Shown here in pieces: positions 38,422-45,394 of a stretch of 64,000 nt of DNA. The notes below the pieces were generated by a model that was not told where the DNA came from, searched no databases, and was given only the letters and a program-made list of their open reading frames with translations. The stretch spans positions 62,001 to 126,000 of the forward strand of contig SDAL01000004.1 of NCBI GenBank assembly GCA_004153385.1, in the 5' to 3' direction. Made by a program: the position numbers and the translations under genes. This stretch comes from Paracoccaceae bacterium. Lineage in GTDB: Bacteria; Pseudomonadota; Alphaproteobacteria; Rhodobacterales; Rhodobacteraceae. Each line of letters opens with the position of its first letter. Within the stretch, counting starts at the first letter, position 1.

Positions 38422-38551
38422 TTCGGGCTCCCAAATTACAGCTTTGGAAGCTTATCTAGCATTGACGCTCTATTTCGGCAATTCACAGCGGCGGGCACAG
38501 TGAAATTTGCGTTAAAGCGCGACTGCTATCTTTTGTCCGGCAGAACCGAAA

Positions 38552-39061
38552 TCAGCTGCGTGCGGGAAGGATTTCTTCGGTTTCCAGCAGCGCAAGGGGG
38601 CTGTCTTGGTGCTCCCAGCCGGTACCGGAGGAGACAACACACGCCACGCCATCGGCACGATTGTAAACGGCCGTCCAGGTGCCCATTACATCCGATGCCC
38701 AAAGCTCGACAGAGCGGTTCTGGTCAATCGGCTGATTCACACGTTGCACCTCGGCAAAGTCATGATTCAATGTGGCCGTTAAAGTAGCACGATTATCACA
38801 ATAGGGCACGTAGGCAGACTGGTCCTCGCCAATCTCTTCGATCGCGTCGAACGCCGTCAGATCTCCATCACCATAAATCGGGCCGTCCATATCTTCCATC
38901 GGGCGTGCCGCCGCAGAAAACACTTGGGCGTTAGATGTGGAGGTGCCTGACAATTCCGAGCCCTGCGCATCACCCTTGGACATGGCGACAGTAACCGGCA
39001 ATGCTGCCGCGAGGGCAGTGGCGGTGGCAGCGGTCACGATTTTTCTAGGGTTGAGGCGCAT
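38552..39061 (-). CDS. Hypothetical exported protein
   Basis: A 169-residue protein of unknown function. The ATG at 39061 has GGAG seven bases upstream and gives a signal peptide (RKIVTAATATALAAALPVTVA). The mature part is acidic, with two spaced cysteines (in VPYCDNRA and GVACVVSS) that could form a disulfide, and a WxxV/W-rich C-terminus. It stands alone, behind ahcY on the same strand (130-base gap). No family is recognised. Confidence 0.75.
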   Translation of the reverse strand: MRLNPRKIVTAATATALAAALPVTVAMSKGDAQGSELSGTSTSNAQVFSAAARPMEDMDGPIYGDGDLTAFDAIEEIGEDQSAYVPYCDNRATLTATLNHDFAEVQRVNQPIDQNRSVELWASDVMGTWTAVYNRADGVACVVSSGTGWEHQDSPLALLETEEILPARS

Positions 39062-39301
39062 GACGCATCTCCATTCCTGCTGGTTTCGTGTCCTAAACGT
39101 CGCAGTTGTCACGAATGTTCCGAAAAATAACCTCACGGACACGTTATCGCTTGCACGTGGCGAAATTTCTTGAGCCAAGCCAGCCAGCCCGGCACGCAGC
39201 ATGACCCGCTTGCCAAGCCCGCTGCGCTGGCCCTATGACTTTCGGGACGCGCCGTGCAACCATGGCTGCATACCCTTCCTTGCCCATAGCTTACGGATGC
39301 C

Positions 39302-40279
39302 ATGACCCAAACCGCACCAGCGCCGCAGATCACCGCAAACATGCCAGCCCGCCATCGCAAGGCGATTATCTTTTGCTGTGACATGGGCTATCTGCCATAC
39401 GCAGCCCTTGCGATCGAGCAGATTGCGACGCGTCACCCCGACCGTGATTTCGACATCTGCATTTGTTTTAATGAACGCGCCGTGACCCTTCCCGATAGTC
39501 TGGCGCACCTGCAGGTGCGGCTTATCAAGGTTAGCTATGGCGATCTGTTCGAAGGCCTCCGGCTGGATCAGGGCAAAAGTGCCGATGTCTATCTGCGCCT
39601 GGCCCTGCCGGACGCCTTGGCCGAGGATTACGACCGGATACTTTACCTTGATGCGGATATTCTGGTGCAGGGGGGGGATTTTTCAGCCCTTCTCGACAGC
39701 GATCTGGGTGGCCATGCAATCGGGGCCGTGCGTGACAATATCCAGTGGCGCACACCCAACCGCACACCGCCGCAATTCAAATTGCTCGGGCTGCCGACCG
39801 CGCCTTACTTCAATTCCGGCCTGCTGCTGATAGATCCCGCAAAATATCGCGCCAAGGATCTGCTGAACGCGTGTATATCGCTTGGTCGTGCGGAAACTGC
39901 GCGGATGATCCGCCACGATCAGAATCTGCTGAACGCGGCTTTACAGGGAGACTGGGCGGAGCTTAGCCCCCTATGGAACTGGCAGTATAGTTTCTCGGCC
40001 CGGTTCTATGCCGATGTACAAGGCCCCCACATTCTGCACTTCATCGGCCAGAAACCGTGGAACGATGTGCGCGGCGAATACCCGCCCCGCATCCGCGACA
40101 GCTATACCCGTTTTATCGCGGCCCATTTCCCCGATCACCCCGCACCGGCCCACCCTGCCCGCCAGATCGCGCCTGACAGCCGCCGCATGGTGCAGATGTT
40201 GCTCAAACATCTGATGTCGTGCCGCAAGATGGGCCGCTATCTGGCAAAATTCCCGACCGATCTGACAGTGCTGCGATGA
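39302..40279 (+). CDS. Glycosyltransferase family 8 protein
   Basis: A 325-residue GT-A glycosyltransferase of family 8 (lipopolysaccharide glucosyl/galactosyltransferase-like). The metal-binding motif YLDADILV lies at about 117-124, followed by FNSGLLLID and the C-terminal HFIGQKPW with the metal-binding histidine. It is cytoplasmic. Its stop overlaps the next start (ATGA). The substrate cannot be assigned. Confidence 0.88.
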   Translation: MTQTAPAPQITANMPARHRKAIIFCCDMGYLPYAALAIEQIATRHPDRDFDICICFNERAVTLPDSLAHLQVRLIKVSYGDLFEGLRLDQGKSADVYLRLALPDALAEDYDRILYLDADILVQGGDFSALLDSDLGGHAIGAVRDNIQWRTPNRTPPQFKLLGLPTAPYFNSGLLLIDPAKYRAKDLLNACISLGRAETARMIRHDQNLLNAALQGDWAELSPLWNWQYSFSARFYADVQGPHILHFIGQKPWNDVRGEYPPRIRDSYTRFIAAHFPDHPAPAHPARQIAPDSRRMVQMLLKHLMSCRKMGRYLAKFPTDLTVLR

Positions 40280-40860
40280 AACGTGCATGGCAACGCATGC
40301 TTTCAGGGCGCAGGCTGGATCTTCTGGACCCGACCCCTGTCGATGTGGAAATAGAAGACATCGCCCATGGCTTGTCGTTTGTGGCGCGCTGGAACGGGCA
40401 AACCCACGGCGACTGGGCGTATTCCGTGGCCGAGCATGCGATTCTGGTCGAAGAGATCTTTGCCGTGCTCAATCCAGATGCACCTGCCAAATGGCGCTTG
40501 GTCGCGCTTTTGCACGATGCGCCAGAATATGTGTTGGGCGATATGATCTCGCCGGTCAAAGCCGCGATCGGCAGTGATTATACCGAGCTGGATGCCAAGC
40601 TGACGGCAGCAATCCACCTGCGCTTTGGTCTGCCCGCAACAGCGCCCCGCGACATCAAGCGCAAGATAAAACGCGCAGACATCATCTCGGCACGGCTGGA
40701 GGCAGAGCGTATCGCCGGATTTTCCGGGGCCGAGGCGGATCGGATCTTCGGCAAACTAGCGCCTGATCTGAAAGACCGGTTCGATATCTGTCTGCGCCCC
40801 CCGCGCGAGGTACGCGCCGCCTTCACCGCCCGCCACGAGGCACTGCTGGCGGCAATGTAG
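40276..40860 (+). CDS. HD-domain phosphohydrolase (YfbR-like)
   Basis: A 194-residue HD-family hydrolase. H in DWAYSVAEHAILV and HD in LLHDAPEYVLGD, with a later Asp (KRADIISARLEAER), make the metal site. E. coli YfbR removes the 5'-phosphate from deoxynucleotides; similar activity is likely but not certain. The ATG at 40276 overlaps the GT8 stop by four bases, so the pair is one transcription unit. Confidence 0.85.
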   Translation: MKRAWQRMLSGRRLDLLDPTPVDVEIEDIAHGLSFVARWNGQTHGDWAYSVAEHAILVEEIFAVLNPDAPAKWRLVALLHDAPEYVLGDMISPVKAAIGSDYTELDAKLTAAIHLRFGLPATAPRDIKRKIKRADIISARLEAERIAGFSGAEADRIFGKLAPDLKDRFDICLRPPREVRAAFTARHEALLAAM

Positions 40861-40887
40861 CGCAGAACCGGCCCGGATACGCCGAAA

Positions 40888-41919
40888 TCACCGTTTGCGG
40901 ATCGTATCACCCCATTCCAGTTTCGGCTCCAGCACGATGCGCTCGCCGCCGATCACGCCCTCATGCGGCATCCCAGAGATGATCTCTGCGGCCTTCAGTC
41001 CGATTTCGCGGCGGCAGGCATCCATCGTGGCCAAGCGGCATGAAAACCCGTCCAGCAGCGGCAAACCGTTAAAGCCCGCAAGCCCGATTTCTTCCGGCAC
41101 GCGTTTGCCGTTTTCCAGACACCACAGCATACCGCCTGCGCCGATCATATCATTGGAGTAATACAGAAAATCAAGCTGTGGCGAGCGTTCCAGAATGGCT
41201 TGGGTCATCTCGCGCCCCTTGGCCAACGCAGAGCCACCCGCGTAAAACTCCTGATCCTCGATATCCAGACCGGCCACTGCCAGCCCTTCACGGAACCCCT
41301 CCAGCCGTTTGCGCGCACGGTGGTCTTCGGGCATCTTGGAGCCAAGAAAGCCAATATGCTTATACCCCGACCCCACGATTGCATCCGCCATCTGCCGCCC
41401 CGCGCGACGGTGCGAAATGCCAACGACAGAATCGACCCCCTCACCATCGACATCCATGATCTCGACGATCGGGATACCGGAATTGGACAGCATCGCACGG
41501 GCGGCATCGCTATGCTCAAGCCCCGCCAGAATCACACCAGACGGGCGCCATGACAGCATTTCGTACAGAACGGTTTCTTCTTTTTCGGGGGAATAATCAG
41601 TCACCCCCACAACGGGTTGCAGACCACTGCCCTCTAACCCGTCAGAGATCCCGCCAAGCACTTCGGGAAAAACCAGATTGCCCAGCGAAGGGATAATCAC
41701 GCCCACCAGATTGACACGTTGTGATGCCAGTGCTCCGGCGATCTTGTTGGGAACGTAACCCAGCCGCTTTGCCGCCTCCAGCACCCGCTCGCGGGTTGCC
41801 ACAGACACATCGCCGCGATTGCGCAGCACCCTGCTCACGGTCATCTCTGACACGCCGGACGCCTCAGAGACATCACGCAAAGTCAGCGGACGGCGATTTT
41901 CATTAGGCTCTCTGCTCAC
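40888..41919 (-). CDS. LacI-family transcriptional regulator (GntR-like)
   Basis: A 343-residue repressor. The N-terminal helix-turn-helix (LTLRDVSEASGVSEMTVSRV, residues ~12-31, with hinge helix PNKIAGALASQR) is followed by a periplasmic-binding-like effector domain. I prefer the GTG at 41919, with AAGGA seven to eight bases upstream; a TTG at 41958 would overlap an operator-like site. The TGTTAGCGTTAACA palindrome upstream resembles operators of gluconate regulators of this family, so gluconate or a related sugar acid is a reasonable guess for the effector. No target gene remains beside it. Confidence 0.9.
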   Translation of the reverse strand: MSREPNENRRPLTLRDVSEASGVSEMTVSRVLRNRGDVSVATRERVLEAAKRLGYVPNKIAGALASQRVNLVGVIIPSLGNLVFPEVLGGISDGLEGSGLQPVVGVTDYSPEKEETVLYEMLSWRPSGVILAGLEHSDAARAMLSNSGIPIVEIMDVDGEGVDSVVGISHRRAGRQMADAIVGSGYKHIGFLGSKMPEDHRARKRLEGFREGLAVAGLDIEDQEFYAGGSALAKGREMTQAILERSPQLDFLYYSNDMIGAGGMLWCLENGKRVPEEIGLAGFNGLPLLDGFSCRLATMDACRREIGLKAAEIISGMPHEGVIGGERIVLEPKLEWGDTIRKR

Positions 41920-41946
41920 ATTCTCATCCTTCGCTCGCTTTATCTT

Positions 41947-41955
41947 TGTTAGCGT
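41947..41955 (+). promoter_or_regulatory. Second, degenerate LacI-type operator half
   Basis: TGTTAGCGT occurs here and is repeated exactly at 41993-42001, 46 bases away. The right half of the palindrome is degenerate (CAAAT in place of TAACA). It sits about 28 bases upstream of the repressor start, consistent with autoregulation. Confidence 0.45.
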
Positions 41956-41992
41956 CAAATATTTACCTTGCGCAAGCCCGGTGATTGTCTTA

Positions 41993-42006
41993 TGTTAGCG
42001 TTAACA
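41993..42006. promoter_or_regulatory. LacI-type operator
   Basis: TGTTAGCGTTAACA is an inverted repeat TGTTA/TAACA around GCGT, in the divergent region upstream of the repressor. It closely resembles the gluconate repressor operator type (ATGTTA-N4-TAACAT). Confidence 0.7.
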
Positions 42007-42008
42007 GG

Positions 42009-42125
42009 ATTAAGGAGGTACGTTATTTCCTTATTCCGGTTATGATTGTATCGCGTGTGTAGACTCCGATCACCGGTGCAATTGACAAAAGAGGGAGCGG
42101 TGGGCCAATTCGCTCCCTCTTTTAT
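42009..42125 (+). other. Short transcription unit with orphan ribosome site and terminator
   Basis: Downstream of the operator lies a full Shine-Dalgarno AAGGAGGT (42012-42019) with no ATG, GTG or TTG at proper spacing and no frame longer than a few codons. A strong hairpin with T tail follows at 42087-42123. It could be a LacI-controlled small RNA or the scar of a deleted target gene. Confidence 0.4.
42087..42123. terminator. Bidirectional terminator
   Basis: A 13-base-pair perfect inverted repeat (AAAAGAGGGAGCG at 42087-42099 with its complement at 42111-42123) is followed by TTTATTTTCT. No gene ends directly upstream, see the orphan unit before it. Confidence 0.8.
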
Positions 42126-42227
42126 TTTCTCCCGCCCCCCCTCCTGTCATTTTGACTATGAGCGATCCAAGATCACCCCTTGATCCAAAGCGGTTTTCTC
42201 GGCATCAAGGCACCAGTTGTCAGATCA

Positions 42228-42304
42228 GGCCCCGTGGCTCAACTGGATAGAGCAGCCCCCTCCTAAGGGGCAGGTTGCAGGTTCGAATCCTGCCGGGGTC
42301 ACCA
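42228..42304 (+). tRNA. tRNA-Arg (anticodon CCT)
   Basis: The cloverleaf folds completely: acceptor GGCCCCG with CGGGGTC (one G-T pair), D arm GCTC/GAGC, anticodon stem GCCCC/GGGGC with loop CTCCTAA (anticodon CCT, codon AGG), T arm GCAGG/CCTGC with TTCGAAT, discriminator A and encoded CCA (42302-42304). The 3' half is the integration site of the following island, and the crossover left the gene intact. Confidence 0.97.
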
Positions 42305-42307
42305 AAA
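42258..42307 (+). repeat. Island attachment site, left copy (tRNA-Arg 3' end)
   Basis: Fifty bases from the anticodon stem through CCA and AAAA are repeated at 56041-56090 with one mismatch (T at 42291 versus G at 56074). The two copies flank an integrase-bearing island, the standard outcome of tyrosine-recombinase integration in a tRNA gene. Confidence 0.92.
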
Positions 42308-42320
42308 ACACCTGAAAAAT

Positions 42321-42392
42321 ATGGCCTATTTACAGGGCTTTGTGCAGGCGTTTGCAGAAAGGCCCGTGAGCTTTCGTGCCGAATTCTGCTGA
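42321..42392 (+). pseudogene. 5' remnant of a replication-like gene
   Basis: The first 22 codons after the attachment site read MAYLQGFVQAFAERPVSFRAE and then stop. They match the start of the gene at 56102 (MTYLQDVVRKFAESPASFQAE), which lies at the same distance from the other attachment repeat. The rest of the gene is absent and a different winged-helix gene follows at 42460. Confidence 0.75.
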
Positions 42393-42459
42393 AACGGCGG
42401 AAATCTCGTACAAAACCTGTACAGAATTCGCACGTCTTTGCGCAGTTTGGGGCAATCCA

Positions 42460-43314
42460 ATGAGCTGGCGGGTTGCAAACACATGCGCGGAACGGAAGTT
42501 CGGCAGCGCAACACGCAAGCAGATCATCATGTTCTTGGCGGACAAGGCGAGCGATGACGGGTCTGGTATCTGGTGTTCCAAGGGAACAATTCAGCGGCAT
42601 ACGGAGCTGGGGGAGACCACCGTCAAGCGAACCGTGCGCGAGTTCCTGAAGGAAGGTATCTTGATCGAGACCGGCGCGCGGAACTGCAAGAATGGATTCA
42701 CGGTCGTTTATCGGATCGATCTGACCAAGGTCGAGGCGCTGGAACCGACCGCAGAGCCGGAGATTGAGACGGGGTCCGCAGTGGCCCCGGCCCAGTCTGG
42801 CCCCGGTACGGCGGCCACTGTGGCCGGGGTACCGGGGCCACCACGGCCCCCAAACCATCCTAAAACCATCCATAAACCACCTACGCGCAGGCGCGAGGCG
42901 GTGGCGGATGAAGAGGCTGAGAAGATTTTGGCGGCGTATCCACCGGATAGAGTGCGCGGCAAAGCGGCCTGCCTTGCCCAGATCGAAGAGGCCATGAAGG
43001 AAGGGATCAGGCCGGAGGAGTTGCTGCATGCCGTCAAATCCTACGCGACCGACAGCGCAGGTTTCACCCGCTCCAAGGTCTGCTTTTCCGATAACTGGTT
43101 TCAGTCGCGGCGGTGGCAGGCCTATGTCGAGAAGCAAGCGGCAGACCGCGAAAAGACAGCAACGCTGCAAGCCGATCACCATGAACGGTTGGCGTGTTGG
43201 ATCAGCGACCGCAGCCCGATGTGCAAACACATCACTGCCCCCCAAGTGAGCGCATTGCTCGCCTCAAGGCTGGTGACAAAGGCCCAAATCCAAGCCGCAG
43301 GCCTCAGATCATGA
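42460..43314 (+). CDS. Winged-helix replication/partition-like protein of the island
   Basis: A 284-residue protein with an N-terminal winged-helix DNA-binding domain (residues ~8-80, including GSATRKQIIMFLADKASDDG and TTVKRTVREFLKEGILIE in parts). A Pro/Ala/Glu linker follows, then a C-terminal domain with AYPPDRVRGKAACLAQI and GFTRSKVCFSDNWF. The C-terminal domain recurs in the broken gene at 56102-56760. Such proteins head mobilizable elements in Rhodobacterales; a replication role is inferred. The ATG at 42460 is chosen although no clear ribosome site is present. Its stop overlaps the mobC start (ATGA). Confidence 0.75.
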   Translation: MSWRVANTCAERKFGSATRKQIIMFLADKASDDGSGIWCSKGTIQRHTELGETTVKRTVREFLKEGILIETGARNCKNGFTVVYRIDLTKVEALEPTAEPEIETGSAVAPAQSGPGTAATVAGVPGPPRPPNHPKTIHKPPTRRREAVADEEAEKILAAYPPDRVRGKAACLAQIEEAMKEGIRPEELLHAVKSYATDSAGFTRSKVCFSDNWFQSRRWQAYVEKQAADREKTATLQADHHERLACWISDRSPMCKHITAPQVSALLASRLVTKAQIQAAGLRS

Positions 43315-43784
43315 CCGCAACCGATCCCACCGAAGAGCAAACAGCAAGGCGACCCATGTCATACGCTGGCGCTGCTGACACGGGACCTTGCGAGGGGCGG
43401 CAAGCCTCCCCTTCGAACCCCACCGGCGTGGGCAAACCCCGCGCCAAAGAGCCGCTGACCGAGACATTTGTCTTTCGGTGCACCGCCGCAGAGAAGGCCC
43501 AGTTGCGCGCCAAGGCCGAGGCCGCTGGCCTGCCTGCTGCGACCCTGCTGCGCGAGGCGCTTGGACTAACTGAGCCCCGCCGTCGCAAGCCGATCCCCCG
43601 CGTTGATCCGGCGTTGGTGCTGGCCGTTGGCCGCATTGGCGGCAACCTCAACCAGATCGCCCGCTGGCTGAACCGCGCGATGCTGGCGGGCCATGTCGAT
43701 CTTGACGCGCTCACTGTTGCCCGCCGCCTGCTGACCATCGAGCGCCAGCTTGCGCAGATCGTCGAAGCCGCCCGCCGATGCTGA
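43311..43784 (+). CDS. mobC: MobC-like mobilization accessory protein
   Basis: A 157-residue relaxosome accessory protein. The segment ETFVFRCTAAEKAQLRAKAE with AGLPAATLLREALGL is a ribbon-helix-helix-like DNA-binding region (about residues 50-85). It is followed by the MobC motif IGGNLNQIARWLNRA (about 103-117). It binds near oriT and helps the relaxase nick. It overlaps the relaxase start by seven bases. Confidence 0.88.
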   Translation: MTATDPTEEQTARRPMSYAGAADTGPCEGRQASPSNPTGVGKPRAKEPLTETFVFRCTAAEKAQLRAKAEAAGLPAATLLREALGLTEPRRRKPIPRVDPALVLAVGRIGGNLNQIARWLNRAMLAGHVDLDALTVARRLLTIERQLAQIVEAARRC

Positions 43785-45301
43785 TCAAGTTCTTCCGCAA
43801 CGGCAAACGCGCGGGCGCTGGTCCGGTCGGCTACCTCGTCGCGGACAAGGTGCTAGCCTATGATGACAATCGCGACTTGATCCGCGATGCCGACGGCCAA
43901 CCAATCACTGTGACCCGCGAACCCTTGCCCGAGGTTCTGCGCGGCAATCCCGACCGCACCGAAGCCCTGATCGATGCCAGCCGCCACCAATGGACCTACC
44001 GCGCAGGCGTGATCAGCTTTGCCGCCGAAGATGCCCCGACCGAGGAGCAGCAGGCCGAGGTCATGGACGGGTTCGAGCATCTGGCCTTCGCGGGGCTGGA
44101 CCCGACGCAATATGACATGCTTTGGGTCCGACATACCCACGAAGACCGCGTCGAGCTTCACTTCTGCACACCGCGCTTGGAACTGACCTCGGGCCGTAGC
44201 CTGAACATCGCGCCGCTGGGCTATGAGAAGGCCTTCGACAGTTTGCGCGATGTGATGAACCAGCGCCACGACTGGGCCGATCCGATGGAGTTAGAGCGGG
44301 TCCAAGAAGTCCGTGACACCATCGAGACCCCAACCCGCGCCCAAGGCCGCGACGAGCTGCACGCGTGGATTTTGGATCAGGTTAGCGTCGGCCTGATCAC
44401 TGACCGCGCCAGTATGCTCGACGCCCTGACCGATGCCGGCTTCGACATCCCGCGCGCGGGCAAAGCCTACCTCACCGTCCAAGACCCCGACACCGGCGAG
44501 CGCTGGCGTTTGAAAGGAGAGATCTTCCATGAAAACTGGCAAGCCAACCCGGCTGAGCGAGAAGTTGAACACGGAACTGGACACGATCCGGCAGGACTAC
44601 GCCGCCTCGATGACATCCCAACTGGAGAACTTCAGGACCGATTTGAACAGCATTGCGACCAACGCGCAGCGTACAATCGAGATCGATACCCGCACCTTTC
44701 TACGACAGAACAAGAGCTGGCTGACGATCTCGCCCTGGCTGATCACGGGGACGTTCTTGGCGGGGATCGTCTCGATGATGGCCGCGAGCTTGCTTTGGAC
44801 GCTGATGCTGACCAGCTCGGAACTGACGGACTTGGGCCTGACACGGATCGACAGGGAGGACGGGACGTGGCTGGTACTGGACCCGACCAAGACGCGCCTG
44901 AGGACCTGCACGCTAGGTGGCAGATCAGTGACCTGCATCAAGATCGAGGAGAACTAGATGACGACACCCCTGACAGCCTTGGAACGCGACTTGCTCGCCT
45001 GCGTCGAGCGGTTGGTAACGGCCTGCGAAACCTCAGTGCAGGAATTGAGCGGGTTAGAGGCACGCTCGACGACCAGGATGCAGAGCCAGATGGATGGATT
45101 GGCCGCCTGCGTGTCAGTGCTCATTCAATCGCAAACGGCGTCCGTGGCTGCGTTGCACGGCTTGTTGAGCGAGGGCTCGAACTACGGGAGGCTGCGCACG
45201 CAACTCGAGACCAGCTTGAAATTAGTGAGGGCCGCCGAAGAGAGGTTGAAACAGAGCTAGAGGAGCGTGAGGTCGAGATGGACCGAGGGATGACGCACTA
45301 A
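43778..45301 (+). CDS. mobA: Relaxase (ColE1/MbeA-like, MOB-P5/HEN group)
   Basis: A 507-residue relaxase that nicks oriT and leads the strand into the recipient. The N-terminus (MLIKFFRNGKRAGAGPVGYL) and ISFAAEDAPTEEQ, LDPTQYDMLWVRH and RVELHF match ColE1-type relaxases. The metal site expected as His-Glu-Asn reads His119, Glu126 and His128 here. The C-terminal third is charged and coiled-coil-like, and it shares its DNA with two genes in another frame (44529-45260), exactly the ColE1 arrangement. Host range and function are untested. Confidence 0.88.
   Translation: MLIKFFRNGKRAGAGPVGYLVADKVLAYDDNRDLIRDADGQPITVTREPLPEVLRGNPDRTEALIDASRHQWTYRAGVISFAAEDAPTEEQQAEVMDGFEHLAFAGLDPTQYDMLWVRHTHEDRVELHFCTPRLELTSGRSLNIAPLGYEKAFDSLRDVMNQRHDWADPMELERVQEVRDTIETPTRAQGRDELHAWILDQVSVGLITDRASMLDALTDAGFDIPRAGKAYLTVQDPDTGERWRLKGEIFHENWQANPAEREVEHGTGHDPAGLRRLDDIPTGELQDRFEQHCDQRAAYNRDRYPHLSTTEQELADDLALADHGDVLGGDRLDDGRELALDADADQLGTDGLGPDTDRQGGRDVAGTGPDQDAPEDLHARWQISDLHQDRGELDDDTPDSLGTRLARLRRAVGNGLRNLSAGIERVRGTLDDQDAEPDGWIGRLRVSAHSIANGVRGCVARLVERGLELREAAHATRDQLEISEGRRREVETELEEREVEMDRGMTH
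44529..44957 (+). CDS. mobB: MobB/MbeB-like membrane protein, nested in the relaxase gene
   Basis: A 142-residue protein read in a different frame inside the relaxase gene. A coiled coil (LSEKLNTELDTIRQDY onward, residues ~9-55) precedes one or two membrane segments (about 68-93). MbeB-type proteins help the relaxase reach the membrane. GGAG stands nine bases upstream of the ATG. Its stop (TAG) abuts the next start. Two consecutive genes with good ribosome sites in the same overlapping frame argue against chance. Confidence 0.78.
   Translation: MKTGKPTRLSEKLNTELDTIRQDYAASMTSQLENFRTDLNSIATNAQRTIEIDTRTFLRQNKSWLTISPWLITGTFLAGIVSMMAASLLWTLMLTSSELTDLGLTRIDREDGTWLVLDPTKTRLRTCTLGGRSVTCIKIEEN
44958..45260 (+). 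CDS. mobD: MobD/MbeD-like protein, nested in the relaxase gene
   Basis: A 100-residue helical protein with the start MTTPLTALERDLLACVERL, as in MbeD/MobD family members. It is wholly contained in the relaxase gene in another frame. GAGGAG lies just upstream of the ATG and the start follows the mobB stop directly. MbeD-type proteins are implicated in entry exclusion or mobilization; the exact role is uncertain. Confidence 0.75.
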   Translation: MTTPLTALERDLLACVERLVTACETSVQELSGLEARSTTRMQSQMDGLAACVSVLIQSQTASVAALHGLLSEGSNYGRLRTQLETSLKLVRAAEERLKQS

Positions 45302-45344
45302 AATGCTTTGTAGCTTTAATTGAAACTAAATCTTTATCCTGTAG

Positions 45345-45373
45345 TTGACCCGGCGAATAAGACCTGGTAACAC
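45345..45373 (+). promoter_or_regulatory. Probable sigma-70 promoter of the restriction operon
   Basis: TTGACC (45345-45350) and TAACAC (45368-45373) are separated by 17 bases, about 20 bases before the methylase ATG. A transcript would have a very short leader carrying GGGGA. The methylase's own helix-turn-helix could repress here. Confidence 0.45.
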
Positions 45374-45394
45374 TTGGATCAAAAGGGGAACATT

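Noticed and set aside
38422-38551. SAH-type riboswitch before ahcY
   Set aside because: The leader lacks the conserved GC-rich pseudoknot segments; no stable hairpin series is visible.
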